Positions 24,460-32,585 of a stretch of DNA of 47,200 bases are shown one piece after another (position 1 is the stretch's first letter; the number at the start of each line of letters is the position of its first letter). The DNA is taken from NCBI GenBank assembly GCA_017521825.1, contig JAFXBK010000021.1, positions 1-47,200 on the forward strand, in the 5' to 3' direction. The position numbers and the translations under genes are program-made. The notes under the pieces are model-generated. The model ran no database searches. It was given only the letters and a program-made list of their open reading frames with translations, and was not told where the DNA came from. Source of the stretch: Oscillospiraceae bacterium. GTDB taxonomy: Bacteria > Bacillota > Clostridia > Oscillospirales > Ruminococcaceae.

Positions 24460-25077
24460 TTATTTTTCAAGGGAAAGAAGGCCGGCGCAGGCGGAAAACT
24501 GTTCAAAACGCATTTTTGGAAAAGCTTTTTTTATTTCGTCAAAAACAAAATATATCTCGTCCTCGTCCCATTCTTCGCCGGCAATATTTCGGCATTTTTC
24601 AAGTTCGGTTCGGGAGGAAAAAGCAACATCGCCGATATAAATGCTTCCGCCGTCGTTCAGCAGAGGAACAAGGCTTTTTATAAAAATTTCCTTCTGTTCA
24701 TCGGTAAGGTGGTGAAGGGAATAGGTTGCCACAATGGCATCGTATTTCTGTTCGGTCAGAGGTTTTAAAAGGCCTTTTGAAAAATCTCCGCAAAAAAGCT
24801 TTGCATCGGGCATCTTTTTCTGCGCGGCTTCTATCATGTTTTCCGAAAAATCCTGGCCGAAAATCATGCATCCGTTTTCATAAAGTTTTGAGGAAAGGGT
24901 TCCGGTTCCAAAGCCGATATCAAGAACTTTTTTTGCGGACGAGGAAAGAATCCGGCAAAAAATGGCGTTTAAAATATCCTTGTATCCGGCGAAGGGATAG
25001 GTTTTTTCCTCGTCGGATATTCCGACGCTTTTATCATAATCGTTTGCCCAAAGGTCAAATCCTTTGCTGTCAAGCAT
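24460..25077 (-). CDS. Class I SAM-dependent methyltransferase
   Basis: The 205-residue product has a Rossmann methyltransferase core: motif I KVLDIGFGTGTLSSKLY (about residues 49-65), FGQDFSENMIEAA (motif II region), YDAIVATYSLHHLTDEQK (motif IV) and GGSIYIGDVAF. It transfers a methyl group from S-adenosylmethionine to an unknown small molecule. It starts LDSKGFDLWANDYDKSVG, a beginning common in this subgroup. The ATG follows GGAGTGAACAG. It is downstream of the GNAT gene with a terminator between, so it may be expressed from readthrough or a promoter not recognised here. Confidence 0.8.
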   Translation of the reverse strand: MLDSKGFDLWANDYDKSVGISDEEKTYPFAGYKDILNAIFCRILSSSAKKVLDIGFGTGTLSSKLYENGCMIFGQDFSENMIEAAQKKMPDAKLFCGDFSKGLLKPLTEQKYDAIVATYSLHHLTDEQKEIFIKSLVPLLNDGGSIYIGDVAFSSRTELEKCRNIAGEEWDEDEIYFVFDEIKKAFPKMRFEQFSACAGLLSLEK

Positions 25078-25102
25078 ATCTGTTCACTCCAATCGGGAAT
25101 AT

Positions 25103-25132
25103 AAAAAAGCTCCCATTTTGCGGGAGCTTTGG
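25103..25132 (-). terminator. Terminator after the GNAT gene
   Basis: On the minus strand AAAGCTCCCG pairs with GGGAGCTTT, followed by a T-run. Confidence 0.75.
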
Positions 25133-25137
25133 CTTTT

Positions 25138-25554
25138 TTATCTTACGCGGTAAGTTGCATAGAAAACGTTTTTGCCGTAAAGGTCTTCGCCGAATTCAAC
25201 AGCATAGAAACCATAGTTGGTGAAGAAGGGAAGGGTATAATGGGGAACCTCGGCAACAACTGCCTTTGGTTTCTGGTCGGCGATAGAAGCATCAAGAAGC
25301 GCGGTAGCAACGCCGGTATTTCTGTAATCACGGTGAACGCCGATGAAAAGAAGATGCATAACGTCGGCGGTGGAAGGACTTGTTACGCAAAAACCGGTTA
25401 CAAAATCATCCTCCATGGAAGCGTAGATGGAAACACCTTTGCTGTGGCAGAAAACTTCGATAAGTTCTGCGGTTTCTTCGCCTTTAAAGAAAAGTTCTTT
25501 TTCGATCTGTTTGAATTCGGGGCTTTCGGTAAGGATCTTTTTAACTTCAGTCAT
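25138..25554 (-). CDS. GNAT-family N-acetyltransferase
   Basis: The 138-residue product shows the GNAT acetyl-CoA site in HLLFIGVHRDYRNTGVATALLDASI (the usual R-G/N-x-G-x-A pattern reads RNTGVA) followed by FFTNYGFYAVEFGEDLYGKNVFYAT. It acetylates an amine on an unknown substrate. The ATG at 25554 follows AAAGGTGG; longer in-frame starts upstream would run through the promoter and are rejected. It is flanked by terminators on both sides and is probably monocistronic. Confidence 0.82.
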   Translation of the reverse strand: MTEVKKILTESPEFKQIEKELFFKGEETAELIEVFCHSKGVSIYASMEDDFVTGFCVTSPSTADVMHLLFIGVHRDYRNTGVATALLDASIADQKPKAVVAEVPHYTLPFFTNYGFYAVEFGEDLYGKNVFYATYRVR

Positions 25555-25591
25555 AATTCGTACCACCTTTATGCCAAAAATAATACACTTA

Positions 25592-25620
25592 ATTTTACCA
25601 CAAAAGGCACTAAGTATCAA
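25592..25620 (-). promoter_or_regulatory. Promoter of the GNAT gene
   Basis: On the minus strand TTGATA (25615-25620) and TAAAAT (25592-25597) are 17 bp apart. Confidence 0.6.
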
Positions 25621-25641
25621 GTTATATTGACAAAAAACAAC

Positions 25642-25674
25642 AAAAAAGGGCGGAAATTTTCCGCCCCTTTTAAT
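25642..25674 (-). terminator. Terminator of the XRE regulator gene
   Basis: GGGCGGAAA and TTTCCGCCC pair, with A- and T-runs outside. It lies directly after the stop on the minus strand. Confidence 0.8.
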
Positions 25675-25678
25675 TCTG

Positions 25679-26659
25679 TTATTTTTTATCAAGATAACGG
25701 GCAATTCCTTCAAAAACTCCGTAAAAAACTCCGGCAACGGGCCAGATTATCCATGTCCTGTGCCATTCCATGGTGTAAAAACTCCAACCAAGATAAACCG
25801 CGATTACAATGCACCAGTAAATTGTCGAGATTGGGTCAAGCTTTTTTTCAAGGTTTTTCTTTTCTATAGTGTAATCATCCTGCTGAAGAAGTTTTTCCGT
25901 TGTTTCCCAGGGGATTCCGGTACGGATAAGAATATAAACTCCCGCGGCAACAATCATAAGGGTGAGGCAAAGGCCAATTAAAACTTCGCCGTCTGCTTTT
26001 TCAAAAAAAGCTCCGATGAAAAGCGGAATTGCCGCAAGAACACAAAGGCAGATTCCGATAACGCAGTCACGGATATGTTTATCCCGAAGCTTGTTCTGAC
26101 GCTCTTTTACCATTCCGGAAACGCCGTAAGCGAGTTCTATGGGCTCTTTTCCAAGATATTCAAAGCGGCCGGTCTTCATTCCGCTTGTGATAAAAAGTGC
26201 CACGGCGGGCACCACAAGAAGCACCAGAGCGATGATGCCGATTCCGGCGGCACCGTTTTCGGTAATTCCGATTTTTCCGGATATCTGCATCGCAACAAGG
26301 AAGAACATTATTACCGGGGAAAGGATACAAAGCACAACGCCAAGGGCAACCATCGGCGCTGTTTCGTCCTTGATTTTTATAAATTCGTTGGCTTCTTCCA
26401 TGGAAACTTTGCGGAAATTGCTTTCGCTTATCTCTTCCTTCGGCGCGGGAATTTCGTCGCCCAGTTCGTCTTTAAGAAGGTAATCGGTGGAAACACCGAA
26501 AATTTCGCTCATAAGAAGAATTTTATCAAGGTCGGGAATGGAAAGGGCGCCTTCCCATTTTGAAACGCTCTGGCGCGAAACGCCCATTTTTTCCGCCAGT
26601 TCCTCCTGGGAATATCCGGCTTTTTTGCGTAGCTCGATTATTTTATCTGCAAGAATCAT
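25679..26659 (-). CDS. XRE-family regulator with six-helix membrane domain
   Basis: The 326-residue product joins an N-terminal Cro/C1-type helix-turn-helix (IIELRKKAGYSQEELAEKMGVSRQSVSKWEGALSIPDLDKIL, about residues 6-47) to a linker and six hydrophobic helices in the last two thirds. This fusion is common in Bacillota; the DNA-binding head is tethered to the membrane, and the signal is unknown. The ATG at 26659 is preferred because AGAGGTG is spaced about six bases from it; the GTG at 26668 overlaps that site. Nothing nearby points to a target other than its own promoter. Confidence 0.85.
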   Translation of the reverse strand: MILADKIIELRKKAGYSQEELAEKMGVSRQSVSKWEGALSIPDLDKILLMSEIFGVSTDYLLKDELGDEIPAPKEEISESNFRKVSMEEANEFIKIKDETAPMVALGVVLCILSPVIMFFLVAMQISGKIGITENGAAGIGIIALVLLVVPAVALFITSGMKTGRFEYLGKEPIELAYGVSGMVKERQNKLRDKHIRDCVIGICLCVLAAIPLFIGAFFEKADGEVLIGLCLTLMIVAAGVYILIRTGIPWETTEKLLQQDDYTIEKKNLEKKLDPISTIYWCIVIAVYLGWSFYTMEWHRTWIIWPVAGVFYGVFEGIARYLDKK

Positions 26660-26792
26660 TGTTTTCACCTCTGTTTTTTATTCGGAAGTTTTTCCTTCCG
26701 TCTGATGAAAGCATACTCTTTTTTGCGGTGGCAAGCCATAAACCGCGCTTTTCAATTTGTCAACCGCCGGTTGCAACTGACGGTTGCAGGAC

Positions 26793-26828
26793 AAAAAAGC
26801 CGGAAAAGCAATGCTTTTCCGGCTTTTT
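26793..26828 (-). terminator. Terminator of glyS
   Basis: AAAAGCCGGAAAAGC pairs with GCTTTTCCGGCTTTT across a two-base loop, with T-runs in both directions. Confidence 0.85.
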
Positions 26829-26845
26829 AAAGGTCCAAACAAAAA

Positions 26846-28222
26846 TCAGAAAACGATTTTTCCTTCGATGTAGGAAACAAGTTCGCTGATGGGCATTCTT
26901 ACCTGTTCCATGGAATCGCGGTCACGAACGGTTACGCAGCCGTCGTTTTCGGATTCAAAGTCATAGGTAATGCAGAAGGGGGTTCCGATTTCGTCCTCGC
27001 GGCGGTAACGTTTACCGATGGAACCGGATTCGTCGTAATCGACCATGAAGTGTTTTGCAAGTTCATCGTGGATTTTAAGAGCGCCTTCGCTGAGCTTTTT
27101 GGAAAGAGGAAGAACAGCAGCTTTGAAAGGAGCAAGAGCGGGATGAAGATGGAGAACGGTACGAACATCTTTATCGCCAACGGGTTCTTCGTCATAAGCG
27201 TCGCAAAGGAAAGCAAGAGCAACACGGTCTGCACCAAGAGAAGGTTCAACAACGTAAGGAACGTATCTTTCGTTGGTTTCGGGATCAAAATAGTCAAGAG
27301 TCTGGCCGCAGAATTTGCTGTGCTGGGAAAGGTCGTAATCGGTTCTGTCCGCTACGCCCCAAAGTTCGCCCCAGCCGAAGGGGAAGAGGAATTCAAAGTC
27401 GGTGGTTCCTACGGAATAGAAGGAAAGTTCTTCCGGGGAATGGTCGCGGCGGCGGAGGTTTTCTTTGGTCATGCCAAGGCGGAGAAGGAAGTTTTCGCAA
27501 TAATCTTTCCAGTATGCGAACCAGTCAAGGTCGGTTCCGGGTTTGCAGAAGAATTCGAGTTCCATCTGTTCAAATTCACGGGTACGGAAGGTGAAGTTAC
27601 CGGGAGTGATTTCGTTACGGAAGGATTTACCGATCTGTGCAACGCCGAAGGGGATTTTTTTACGGGTGGTTCTCTGAACGTTTTCAAAGTTTACAAAAAT
27701 TCCCTGTGCGGTTTCCGGGCGGAGATAAATCTGGCTTTTTGCGTCTTCGGTTACGCCCTGGAAGGTTTTGAACATAAGGTTGAAGGAACGGATATCGGTA
27801 AAATCATGTGCGCCGCAGTTGGGGCAAACAATGTTCTTTTCGTCAACAAAGGCACGCATTTTATCAAATTCCCAGCCTTCGGGAGAAATTCCGGTCTGGT
27901 CTTCGATAAGTTTATCTGCTCTGTGGCGGGTTTTGCAGGCTTTGCAGTCCATAAGCGGGTCAGAGAAACCGCCTACATGGCCGGAAGCTACCCAAACCTG
28001 GGGGTTCATAAGGATTGCGGCATCAAGGCCAACGTTATAGGGGTTTTCCTGAACAAATGCTTTCCACCAGGCGCGTTTTACGTTATTTTTAAATTCAACG
28101 CCAAGAGGGCCGTAGTCCCAGGTGTTGGAAAGACCGCCGTAAATTTCAGAACCGGCGTAAACAAATCCGCGGCCTTTGCAAAGTGCGACGATTTTTTCCA
28201 TTGTTTTTTCGGTTGCCAACAT
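26846..28222 (-). CDS. glyS: Glycine--tRNA ligase (homodimeric, class II)
   Basis: The 458-residue protein is the alpha-2 type glycyl-tRNA synthetase. It has [29 protein letters not shown] at the N-terminus (motif 1 region), [40 protein letters not shown] (motif 2), [12 protein letters not shown] (motif 3) and an anticodon-binding C-terminal domain. Two CxxC pairs (CKAC and CPNC) lie in the insertion. It charges tRNA-Gly. The ATG follows GAGGAG. Its promoter has no T-box, unlike thrS in the same window. Confidence 0.96.
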   Translation of the reverse strand: MLATEKTMEKIVALCKGRGFVYAGSEIYGGLSNTWDYGPLGVEFKNNVKRAWWKAFVQENPYNVGLDAAILMNPQVWVASGHVGGFSDPLMDCKACKTRHRADKLIEDQTGISPEGWEFDKMRAFVDEKNIVCPNCGAHDFTDIRSFNLMFKTFQGVTEDAKSQIYLRPETAQGIFVNFENVQRTTRKKIPFGVAQIGKSFRNEITPGNFTFRTREFEQMELEFFCKPGTDLDWFAYWKDYCENFLLRLGMTKENLRRRDHSPEELSFYSVGTTDFEFLFPFGWGELWGVADRTDYDLSQHSKFCGQTLDYFDPETNERYVPYVVEPSLGADRVALAFLCDAYDEEPVGDKDVRTVLHLHPALAPFKAAVLPLSKKLSEGALKIHDELAKHFMVDYDESGSIGKRYRREDEIGTPFCITYDFESENDGCVTVRDRDSMEQVRMPISELVSYIEGKIVF

Positions 28223-28273
28223 ATTTTAACACTCCTCAAAAAGTAATGATTTGACAAATTGCCTTATTATATT

Positions 28274-28302
28274 AATATATTCTTTTAAAATGATAAAGTC
28301 AA
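28274..28302 (-). promoter_or_regulatory. Promoter of glyS
   Basis: On the minus strand TTGACT (28297-28302) and TATATT (28274-28279) are 17 bp apart. Confidence 0.65.
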
Positions 28303-28353
28303 GAGAAAACGTTTTTTTAATAACGTAATATCTTAAAAAATACCGCCTTTTTC

Positions 28354-28380
28354 TTGACAAGCCAGCTTTTAAAGTATAAT
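28354..28380 (+). promoter_or_regulatory. Promoter of the yicC-coaBC operon
   Basis: TTGACA (28354-28359) is followed by TATAAT (28375-28380) with a short 15-bp spacer. The leader of about 110 bases contains the GC-rich hairpin repeat. Confidence 0.5.
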
Positions 28381-28429
28381 ATTATATATTAGAAAATTAT
28401 AGGCATAAAGCCTCCCTTACAAAATTTAA

Positions 28430-28456
28430 TGTAGGGCGGGGGCTTGCTCCCGCCGT
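28430..28456 (+). repeat. GC-rich hairpin repeat, copy 2, in the yicC leader
   Basis: The 27-base unit is identical to 4823-4849 but is followed by TATTTTTC. It lies between the operon promoter and the yicC start, so if it terminates at all it would attenuate an operon of essential genes. Confidence 0.75.
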
Positions 28457-28497
28457 ATTTTTCAAAAGACCTTTTTGAAAAGAGAGGAAAACAAACA

Positions 28498-29376
28498 ATG
28501 ATTAAAAGCATGACCGGTTACGGCGCCGCGGAGGAAATTCTTGGCGGAAGAAACATCCGCGTTGAAATAAAATCCGTTAACCACCGCTATTTCGAATATT
28601 CCGCAAGGGTTCCCCGTTCCTGCGGATTTCTTGAGGAAAAGCTTAAACGCCTTCTTTCCGGGGTTATAAGCCGCGGAAAAGTTGACGTTGGCGTAATGAT
28701 CCAGACCGTTGAAGGTACAAACGAGGAAATTACCATCAACAAAGAAGTCGCAAAAAGCTACATCGAAGCTCTTCGCTCCGTTAAAGACGAATTTGGCCTT
28801 ATCGATGACCTTTCCCTTTCTGTTGTTGCAAAATTCCCCGATGTTTTCACCGTAGTAAAGGCACAGACCGACGAGGATGCTCTTTGGGCGGATGTTGAAT
28901 CCGTTGCAAAAAAAGCCGTTGCCGCTTTTGTTGAAATGCGCGAAATCGAAGGCGAAAAAATGAAGGCCGACGTTCTCGGCAGAGCCGCTTATATCGAAGA
29001 AAAAGTCGGTTTTATCGAAAAACGCAGCCCCGAAACCGTTAAGGAATACCGCGAGCGCCTTTATAACAAAATGCTCGAGGTTCTTGAAGGCAAACAGATC
29101 GACGAAGCAAGAATCATCCAGGAAGCCGCGATCTACAGCGACAAAGTTGCCGTTGATGAAGAAACCGTCCGCCTCAGAAGCCACATAGCACAGCTCCGCG
29201 AAATTCTTGAACTTAACGAACCTGTTGGCAGAAAGCTCGATTTCCTTATCCAGGAAGTAAACCGCGAAATCAACACAACCGGAAGCAAATGTTCCGACGT
29301 TGAAATTGCTCAGGTTGTTGTGGATGTAAAATCCGAAATTGAAAAAATCCGCGAACAGATCCAGAACATCGAATAA
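28498..29376 (+). CDS. yicC: YicC/YloC-family endoribonuclease
   Basis: The 292-residue product begins MIKSMTGYGAAE, the unmistakable YicC start, followed by VEIKSVNHRYFEYSARVPR, RGKVDVGV and a C-terminal helical half ending NREINTTGSKCSDVEIAQVVVDVKSEIEKIREQIQNIE. YicC proteins are endoribonucleases linked to RNA turnover. The ATG at 28498 follows AGAGAGGAAA; the earlier in-frame start would lie in the leader repeat. It heads the conserved Bacillota block yicC-remA-gmk-rpoZ-coaBC. Confidence 0.93.
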   Translation: MIKSMTGYGAAEEILGGRNIRVEIKSVNHRYFEYSARVPRSCGFLEEKLKRLLSGVISRGKVDVGVMIQTVEGTNEEITINKEVAKSYIEALRSVKDEFGLIDDLSLSVVAKFPDVFTVVKAQTDEDALWADVESVAKKAVAAFVEMREIEGEKMKADVLGRAAYIEEKVGFIEKRSPETVKEYRERLYNKMLEVLEGKQIDEARIIQEAAIYSDKVAVDEETVRLRSHIAQLREILELNEPVGRKLDFLIQEVNREINTTGSKCSDVEIAQVVVDVKSEIEKIREQIQNIE

Positions 29377-29394
29377 AACGGAGGCTTTTTTGGA

Positions 29395-29643
29395 ATGAAG
29401 CTCGTAAACATCGGTTTCGGAAACCTTATCAACGCAAACCGCGTTATCGCAATGGTTTCTCCGGAATCTGCACCGATCAAGCGAATTATTACCGAAGCGC
29501 GCGAAAAGGGAACCCTTATCGATGCTTCCTTCGGAAGAAAAACAAAAACCGTTCTTGTAATGGATTCCGGCCACGTTATCCTTTCGGGTATCCAGCCGGA
29601 AACCGTCGGAACAAGAATGACTGCGGAGGGCGAAGATGAATAG
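29395..29643 (+). CDS. remA: RemA-family extracellular matrix regulator (DUF370)
   Basis: The 82-residue product matches RemA along its length: [32 protein letters not shown], then [22 protein letters not shown]. In Bacillus RemA is a ring-forming DNA-binding protein that activates matrix and osmoprotection genes; in most Clostridia it is simply part of this operon. The ribosome site CGGAGG lies ten bases upstream. Its end overlaps the start of gmk by eight bases. Confidence 0.94.
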   Translation: MKLVNIGFGNLINANRVIAMVSPESAPIKRIITEAREKGTLIDASFGRKTKTVLVMDSGHVILSGIQPETVGTRMTAEGEDE

Positions 29644-30262
29644 AAGAGGAGTTCTTACAGTAATTTCCGGCCCTTCCGGCGTTGGTAAGGGAACGGTTAT
29701 AAAACGTCTTTTTGAGATAGAGGATAATCTTTATTTTTCCGTTTCGGCAACCACAAGAAAACCAAGGCCCGGCGAAATCGACGGAGTTCATTACAGCTTT
29801 AAAACCCGTGAAGAATTTGAGCACGATATCGAATCCGGCGAAATGCTTGAGCACGCAATGTTCAACGGAAACTATTACGGAACGCCGAAAAGCGCCATTG
29901 AACAAAGGCTTTCCGAAGGAAAAGACGTTGTTCTGGATATCGAAATCCAGGGCGCAAGAAACGTAAAAAAAATTATGCCGGAAGCGGCGCTTATCTATCT
30001 TCTTCCGCCGAGCGTCGAGGAACTTAAAAACCGCCTTATCGGAAGAAACACCGAAGATGCCGAAACAATTGCCGGAAGATTGCATACCGCGTACATCGAA
30101 CTTAACGAAGCGCCGGAACTTTACGATTATTTTATAGTCAATGATTTGGTGGAAAACGCCGCCATAAAAATAAAAGATATTATCGAGGGCGAACGCTGCA
30201 GCAAAAGCTCGATGCAGGAAACCCTTAAACAAATTTTAGAGGAGGCAGAAAACCTTGCTTAA
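29636..30262 (+). CDS. gmk: Guanylate kinase
   Basis: The 208-residue enzyme converts GMP and ATP to GDP and ADP. The P-loop is [10 protein letters not shown] (11-20), followed by [21 protein letters not shown] (GMP-binding segment) and [20 protein letters not shown]. The length is normal. It overlaps remA at its start and rpoZ at its end, each by eight bases, so the three are translationally linked. Confidence 0.96.
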   Translation: MNRRGVLTVISGPSGVGKGTVIKRLFEIEDNLYFSVSATTRKPRPGEIDGVHYSFKTREEFEHDIESGEMLEHAMFNGNYYGTPKSAIEQRLSEGKDVVLDIEIQGARNVKKIMPEAALIYLLPPSVEELKNRLIGRNTEDAETIAGRLHTAYIELNEAPELYDYFIVNDLVENAAIKIKDIIEGERCSKSSMQETLKQILEEAENLA

Positions 30263-30461
30263 CCCGAACGACAGCTATAATCTTAACCAGCTCAACAGCC
30301 CCTATGCAAACGTTGTTGCAATCGCAAAACGCGCACGCAAAATCAGCGAAGACGCTGAAGAAAACCACGAAATTATCTCCGAAAAACCCCTTAAACTTGC
30401 TATTGCGGAGTTTATCGGCGATAAATACCGCGTAAACAAGGTAAACGTGGAGGAAGACTGA
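30255..30461 (+). CDS. rpoZ: RNA polymerase omega subunit
   Basis: The 68-residue product has the omega features NSPYANVVAIAKRARKI and EKPLKLAIAEFIGDKYRV. Omega helps assemble RNA polymerase. The start is TTG at 30255, preceded by AGAGGAGG with good spacing and lying inside the end of gmk; no nearby ATG fits. It is followed one base later by coaBC. Confidence 0.93.
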   Translation: MLNPNDSYNLNQLNSPYANVVAIAKRARKISEDAEENHEIISEKPLKLAIAEFIGDKYRVNKVNVEED

Positions 30462-30462
30462 T

Positions 30463-31653
30463 ATGCCCGAAAGGAAGAATCTTCTTCTTGGGGTTTCCGG
30501 CGGAATCGCGGCCTATAAAGTTTGCGAAATCGCTTCATATTTCACCAAAAAAGGCGTCAACGTAAACGTCGTTATGACGGAACATGCCGCCGAATTTGTT
30601 GCGCCGTTAACTTTCGAGGCGCTTACAAAAAACCACGTTTACACCTCTCTTTTTGACGGAAAAGGAACCGATCCGGTTGCCCACGTTAACCTTGGAAGAA
30701 CCGCGGACGCGGTTCTTATTGCGCCGGCCACCGCTAATATTATCGCAAAAATTGCGAACGGAATTGCGGACGATATGGTTTCCACAACCGTGCTCGCGGC
30801 TAACTGCAAAAAGATAATCGCACCGGCCATGTTCACCGGGATGCTCGAAAACCCGGTTACACAGCGAAACCTTGCTCAGCTTAAAGCGGACGGATGGGAA
30901 ATTATAGAATCCGAAAGCGGAAGGCTTGCATGCGGCGCGGTCGGAAGCGGCCGCCTTGCGGAAATTCCGGAACTTATTTCCGCGGTTGAGGAAACGCTTT
31001 TTGCGGATGAGCAGCTCAAAGGAAAACGCGTGCTCATAACCGCCGGCGCAACCCGCGAAAGCCTTGACCCGGTTCGCTTCATCACCAACCGTTCCAGCGG
31101 AAAAATGGGCTATGCCCTTGCAAAAATGGCTAAAACCATGGGCGCGGAGGTAACTCTTATCAGCGGAAAGACGGAAATTCGTCCGCCCCACGGCGTGAGC
31201 ACCTTTTTTGTTGAATCTGCGGAGGATATGTATAACGCTGTTACGGAAAGAGCCGCCTGCGCGGATATTATAGTAATGTCCGCGGCGGTTGCGGATTATA
31301 CTCCGGCGGAATATTCCGACCAGAAAATCAAAAAATCCGAAGGCGACAACACTCTCGTGCTCAAACGGACCAAAGATATCCTTGCGAGCATCGGAAGGAC
31401 AAAACCTTCCGGCCAGGTTGTGGTCGGTTTTTCCATGGAAACGGAAAATCTTCTTGAAAACAGCCGCAAAAAGCTTCTTATAAAGAATGCGGATATGATA
31501 GTCGCAAACTCCATCGCTTCCGAAAACACCGGTTTTGGGGTGGATACCAATGCGGCGGTGCTCATAACAAAAACCGGTGAGCATGAAACCGGCCTTATGA
31601 GCAAGGAAGAACTTGCAAAAGTTATTCTCGAAAAAGCGGCAGAAATGCTTTGA
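30463..31653 (+). CDS. coaBC: Bifunctional phosphopantothenoylcysteine decarboxylase/synthetase
   Basis: The 396-residue protein catalyses two steps of coenzyme A synthesis. The N-terminal CoaC flavoprotein half has LLGVSGGIAAYK, the catalytic His of VAHVNLGRTADAV and IAPATANIIAKIANGIADD. The CoaB half has LITAGATRESLDPVRFITNRSSGKMGYALA and MSAAVADYTPAEY. In the CoaC half the usual PxMNxxMW clamp reads PAMFTGML, so the conserved Asn needed for decarboxylation in E. coli Dfp is Phe here. Everything else looks intact. The ribosome site GGAGGA is in the end of rpoZ. Confidence 0.93.
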   Translation: MPERKNLLLGVSGGIAAYKVCEIASYFTKKGVNVNVVMTEHAAEFVAPLTFEALTKNHVYTSLFDGKGTDPVAHVNLGRTADAVLIAPATANIIAKIANGIADDMVSTTVLAANCKKIIAPAMFTGMLENPVTQRNLAQLKADGWEIIESESGRLACGAVGSGRLAEIPELISAVEETLFADEQLKGKRVLITAGATRESLDPVRFITNRSSGKMGYALAKMAKTMGAEVTLISGKTEIRPPHGVSTFFVESAEDMYNAVTERAACADIIVMSAAVADYTPAEYSDQKIKKSEGDNTLVLKRTKDILASIGRTKPSGQVVVGFSMETENLLENSRKKLLIKNADMIVANSIASENTGFGVDTNAAVLITKTGEHETGLMSKEELAKVILEKAAEML

Positions 31654-31655
31654 TT

Positions 31656-31685
31656 AAAAAAAGACGGCGGAGCCGTCTTTTTTTA
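31656..31685. terminator. Bidirectional terminator between coaBC and the MerR gene
   Basis: AAAGACGGC pairs with GCCGTCTTT around GGA, with A- and T-runs outside; the two genes converge on it. Confidence 0.88.
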
Positions 31686-31689
31686 ACCC

Positions 31690-32418
31690 TTATTTGCCGC
31701 AGTAAGCGGTTATTGCTTCCGAAACAAATTTTGCTGTGCCTTTTCCGCCGGCGTTATCGATGTTTTCGGTAAAGCGTTCATCGAAAACATACATCTGGCC
31801 AAGGCCGTAAAGAATTTCATCGGTGCAGTTATAATAATTTTCTGTAATGAAGCTCTGAAGCTTTTTAACAAGTTCCTGCGCTTCGGCGGATTTTGGCGAA
31901 CCGCCGGAAATTTTTCCGAATTCCGAAAAAATTTCCATCATTTCTCCGGCGATGAAGGAATTTTCCGTGCCGGTGCGTCCTTCGGACTTTGCTTCGAATT
32001 CTTCGAAGGCGGAAGTTTTGCCCCATTTTTCCTTTGCTTCGGTTTCATATTTTTTAAGTTTTGTTTTATCAAATGCAGAATAATCCAAAAATTTTTCCTC
32101 CTTATTTTTAAGTTTTTCGGCAAGGGAGATAAGAGAATCGATTTGTTCCCGGCGAAGTTTAAGAAGCTCAATCTGTTCCGAAAGCGCTTCCTTTCGGTCA
32201 AAATCCGGGTTATCCATAATTTTTTTGATTTCCTTAAGCGGAAATTCAAGTTCACGGAAAAGAAGAATCGTCTGCAAAAGTTCAAGGGATTCTTCATCAT
32301 AAAGCCGATAGCCGGAATCGGTAAATCCTCTTGGCGGCAAAAGGCCGATTTTATCATAATATTGCAAAGTGCGGACGCTTATTCCGGCAATCTTGCTTAC
32401 TTCGTTTACTGTAAACAC
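31690..32418 (-). CDS. MerR-family regulator with TipAS-like ligand domain
   Basis: The 242-residue product has a MerR winged helix (VNEVSKIAGISVRTLQYYDKIGLLPPRGFTDSGYRLYDEESLELLQTI, residues 3-50), a coiled-coil segment rich in Glu/Lys (about 80-120), and a C-terminal TipAS-like domain (NYYNCTDEILYGLGQMYVFDERFTENID). TipAS domains bind thiopeptides and similar drugs; here the ligand is unknown. The GTG at 32418 is preferred since AGGGAG is nine bases upstream; the ATG at 32427 touches that site. Its promoter carries a classical MerR operator, so it probably controls itself. No drug efflux gene adjoins it. Confidence 0.87.
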   Translation of the reverse strand: MFTVNEVSKIAGISVRTLQYYDKIGLLPPRGFTDSGYRLYDEESLELLQTILLFRELEFPLKEIKKIMDNPDFDRKEALSEQIELLKLRREQIDSLISLAEKLKNKEEKFLDYSAFDKTKLKKYETEAKEKWGKTSAFEEFEAKSEGRTGTENSFIAGEMMEIFSEFGKISGGSPKSAEAQELVKKLQSFITENYYNCTDEILYGLGQMYVFDERFTENIDNAGGKGTAKFVSEAITAYCGK

Positions 32419-32441
32419 AAAAATCATCTCCCTGCGACTAT

Positions 32442-32472
32442 ATATTACACTATTACGTAACGTAATGGTCAA
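32442..32472 (-). promoter_or_regulatory. MerR-type promoter/operator (19-bp spacer with palindrome)
   Basis: On the minus strand TTGACC (32467-32472) and TAATAT (32442-32447) are 19 bp apart, the over-long spacing that MerR proteins correct. The spacer contains a perfect 7-1-7 palindrome, ATTACGTTACGTAAT (32452-32466). Confidence 0.8.
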
Positions 32473-32585
32473 GGGTTTTCTTTTAAAAATTCATAAATTT
32501 TTTAAAAAATGTTCGCATCAGATTAAAAATAATGGCATATAATTACAATCGGTGCTTTACTACTTTAAGAAAGAAGGTGTTACAT

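Noticed and set aside
26760-26790. GTTGCAACTGACGGTTGC inverted repeat near the XRE promoter
   Set aside because: The arms are imperfect and short and the position relative to a promoter is unclear, so no operator was called.
28223-28350. Possible T-box or glycine riboswitch before glyS
   Set aside because: The leader is about 45 bases from the -10 to the ATG, too short for either.
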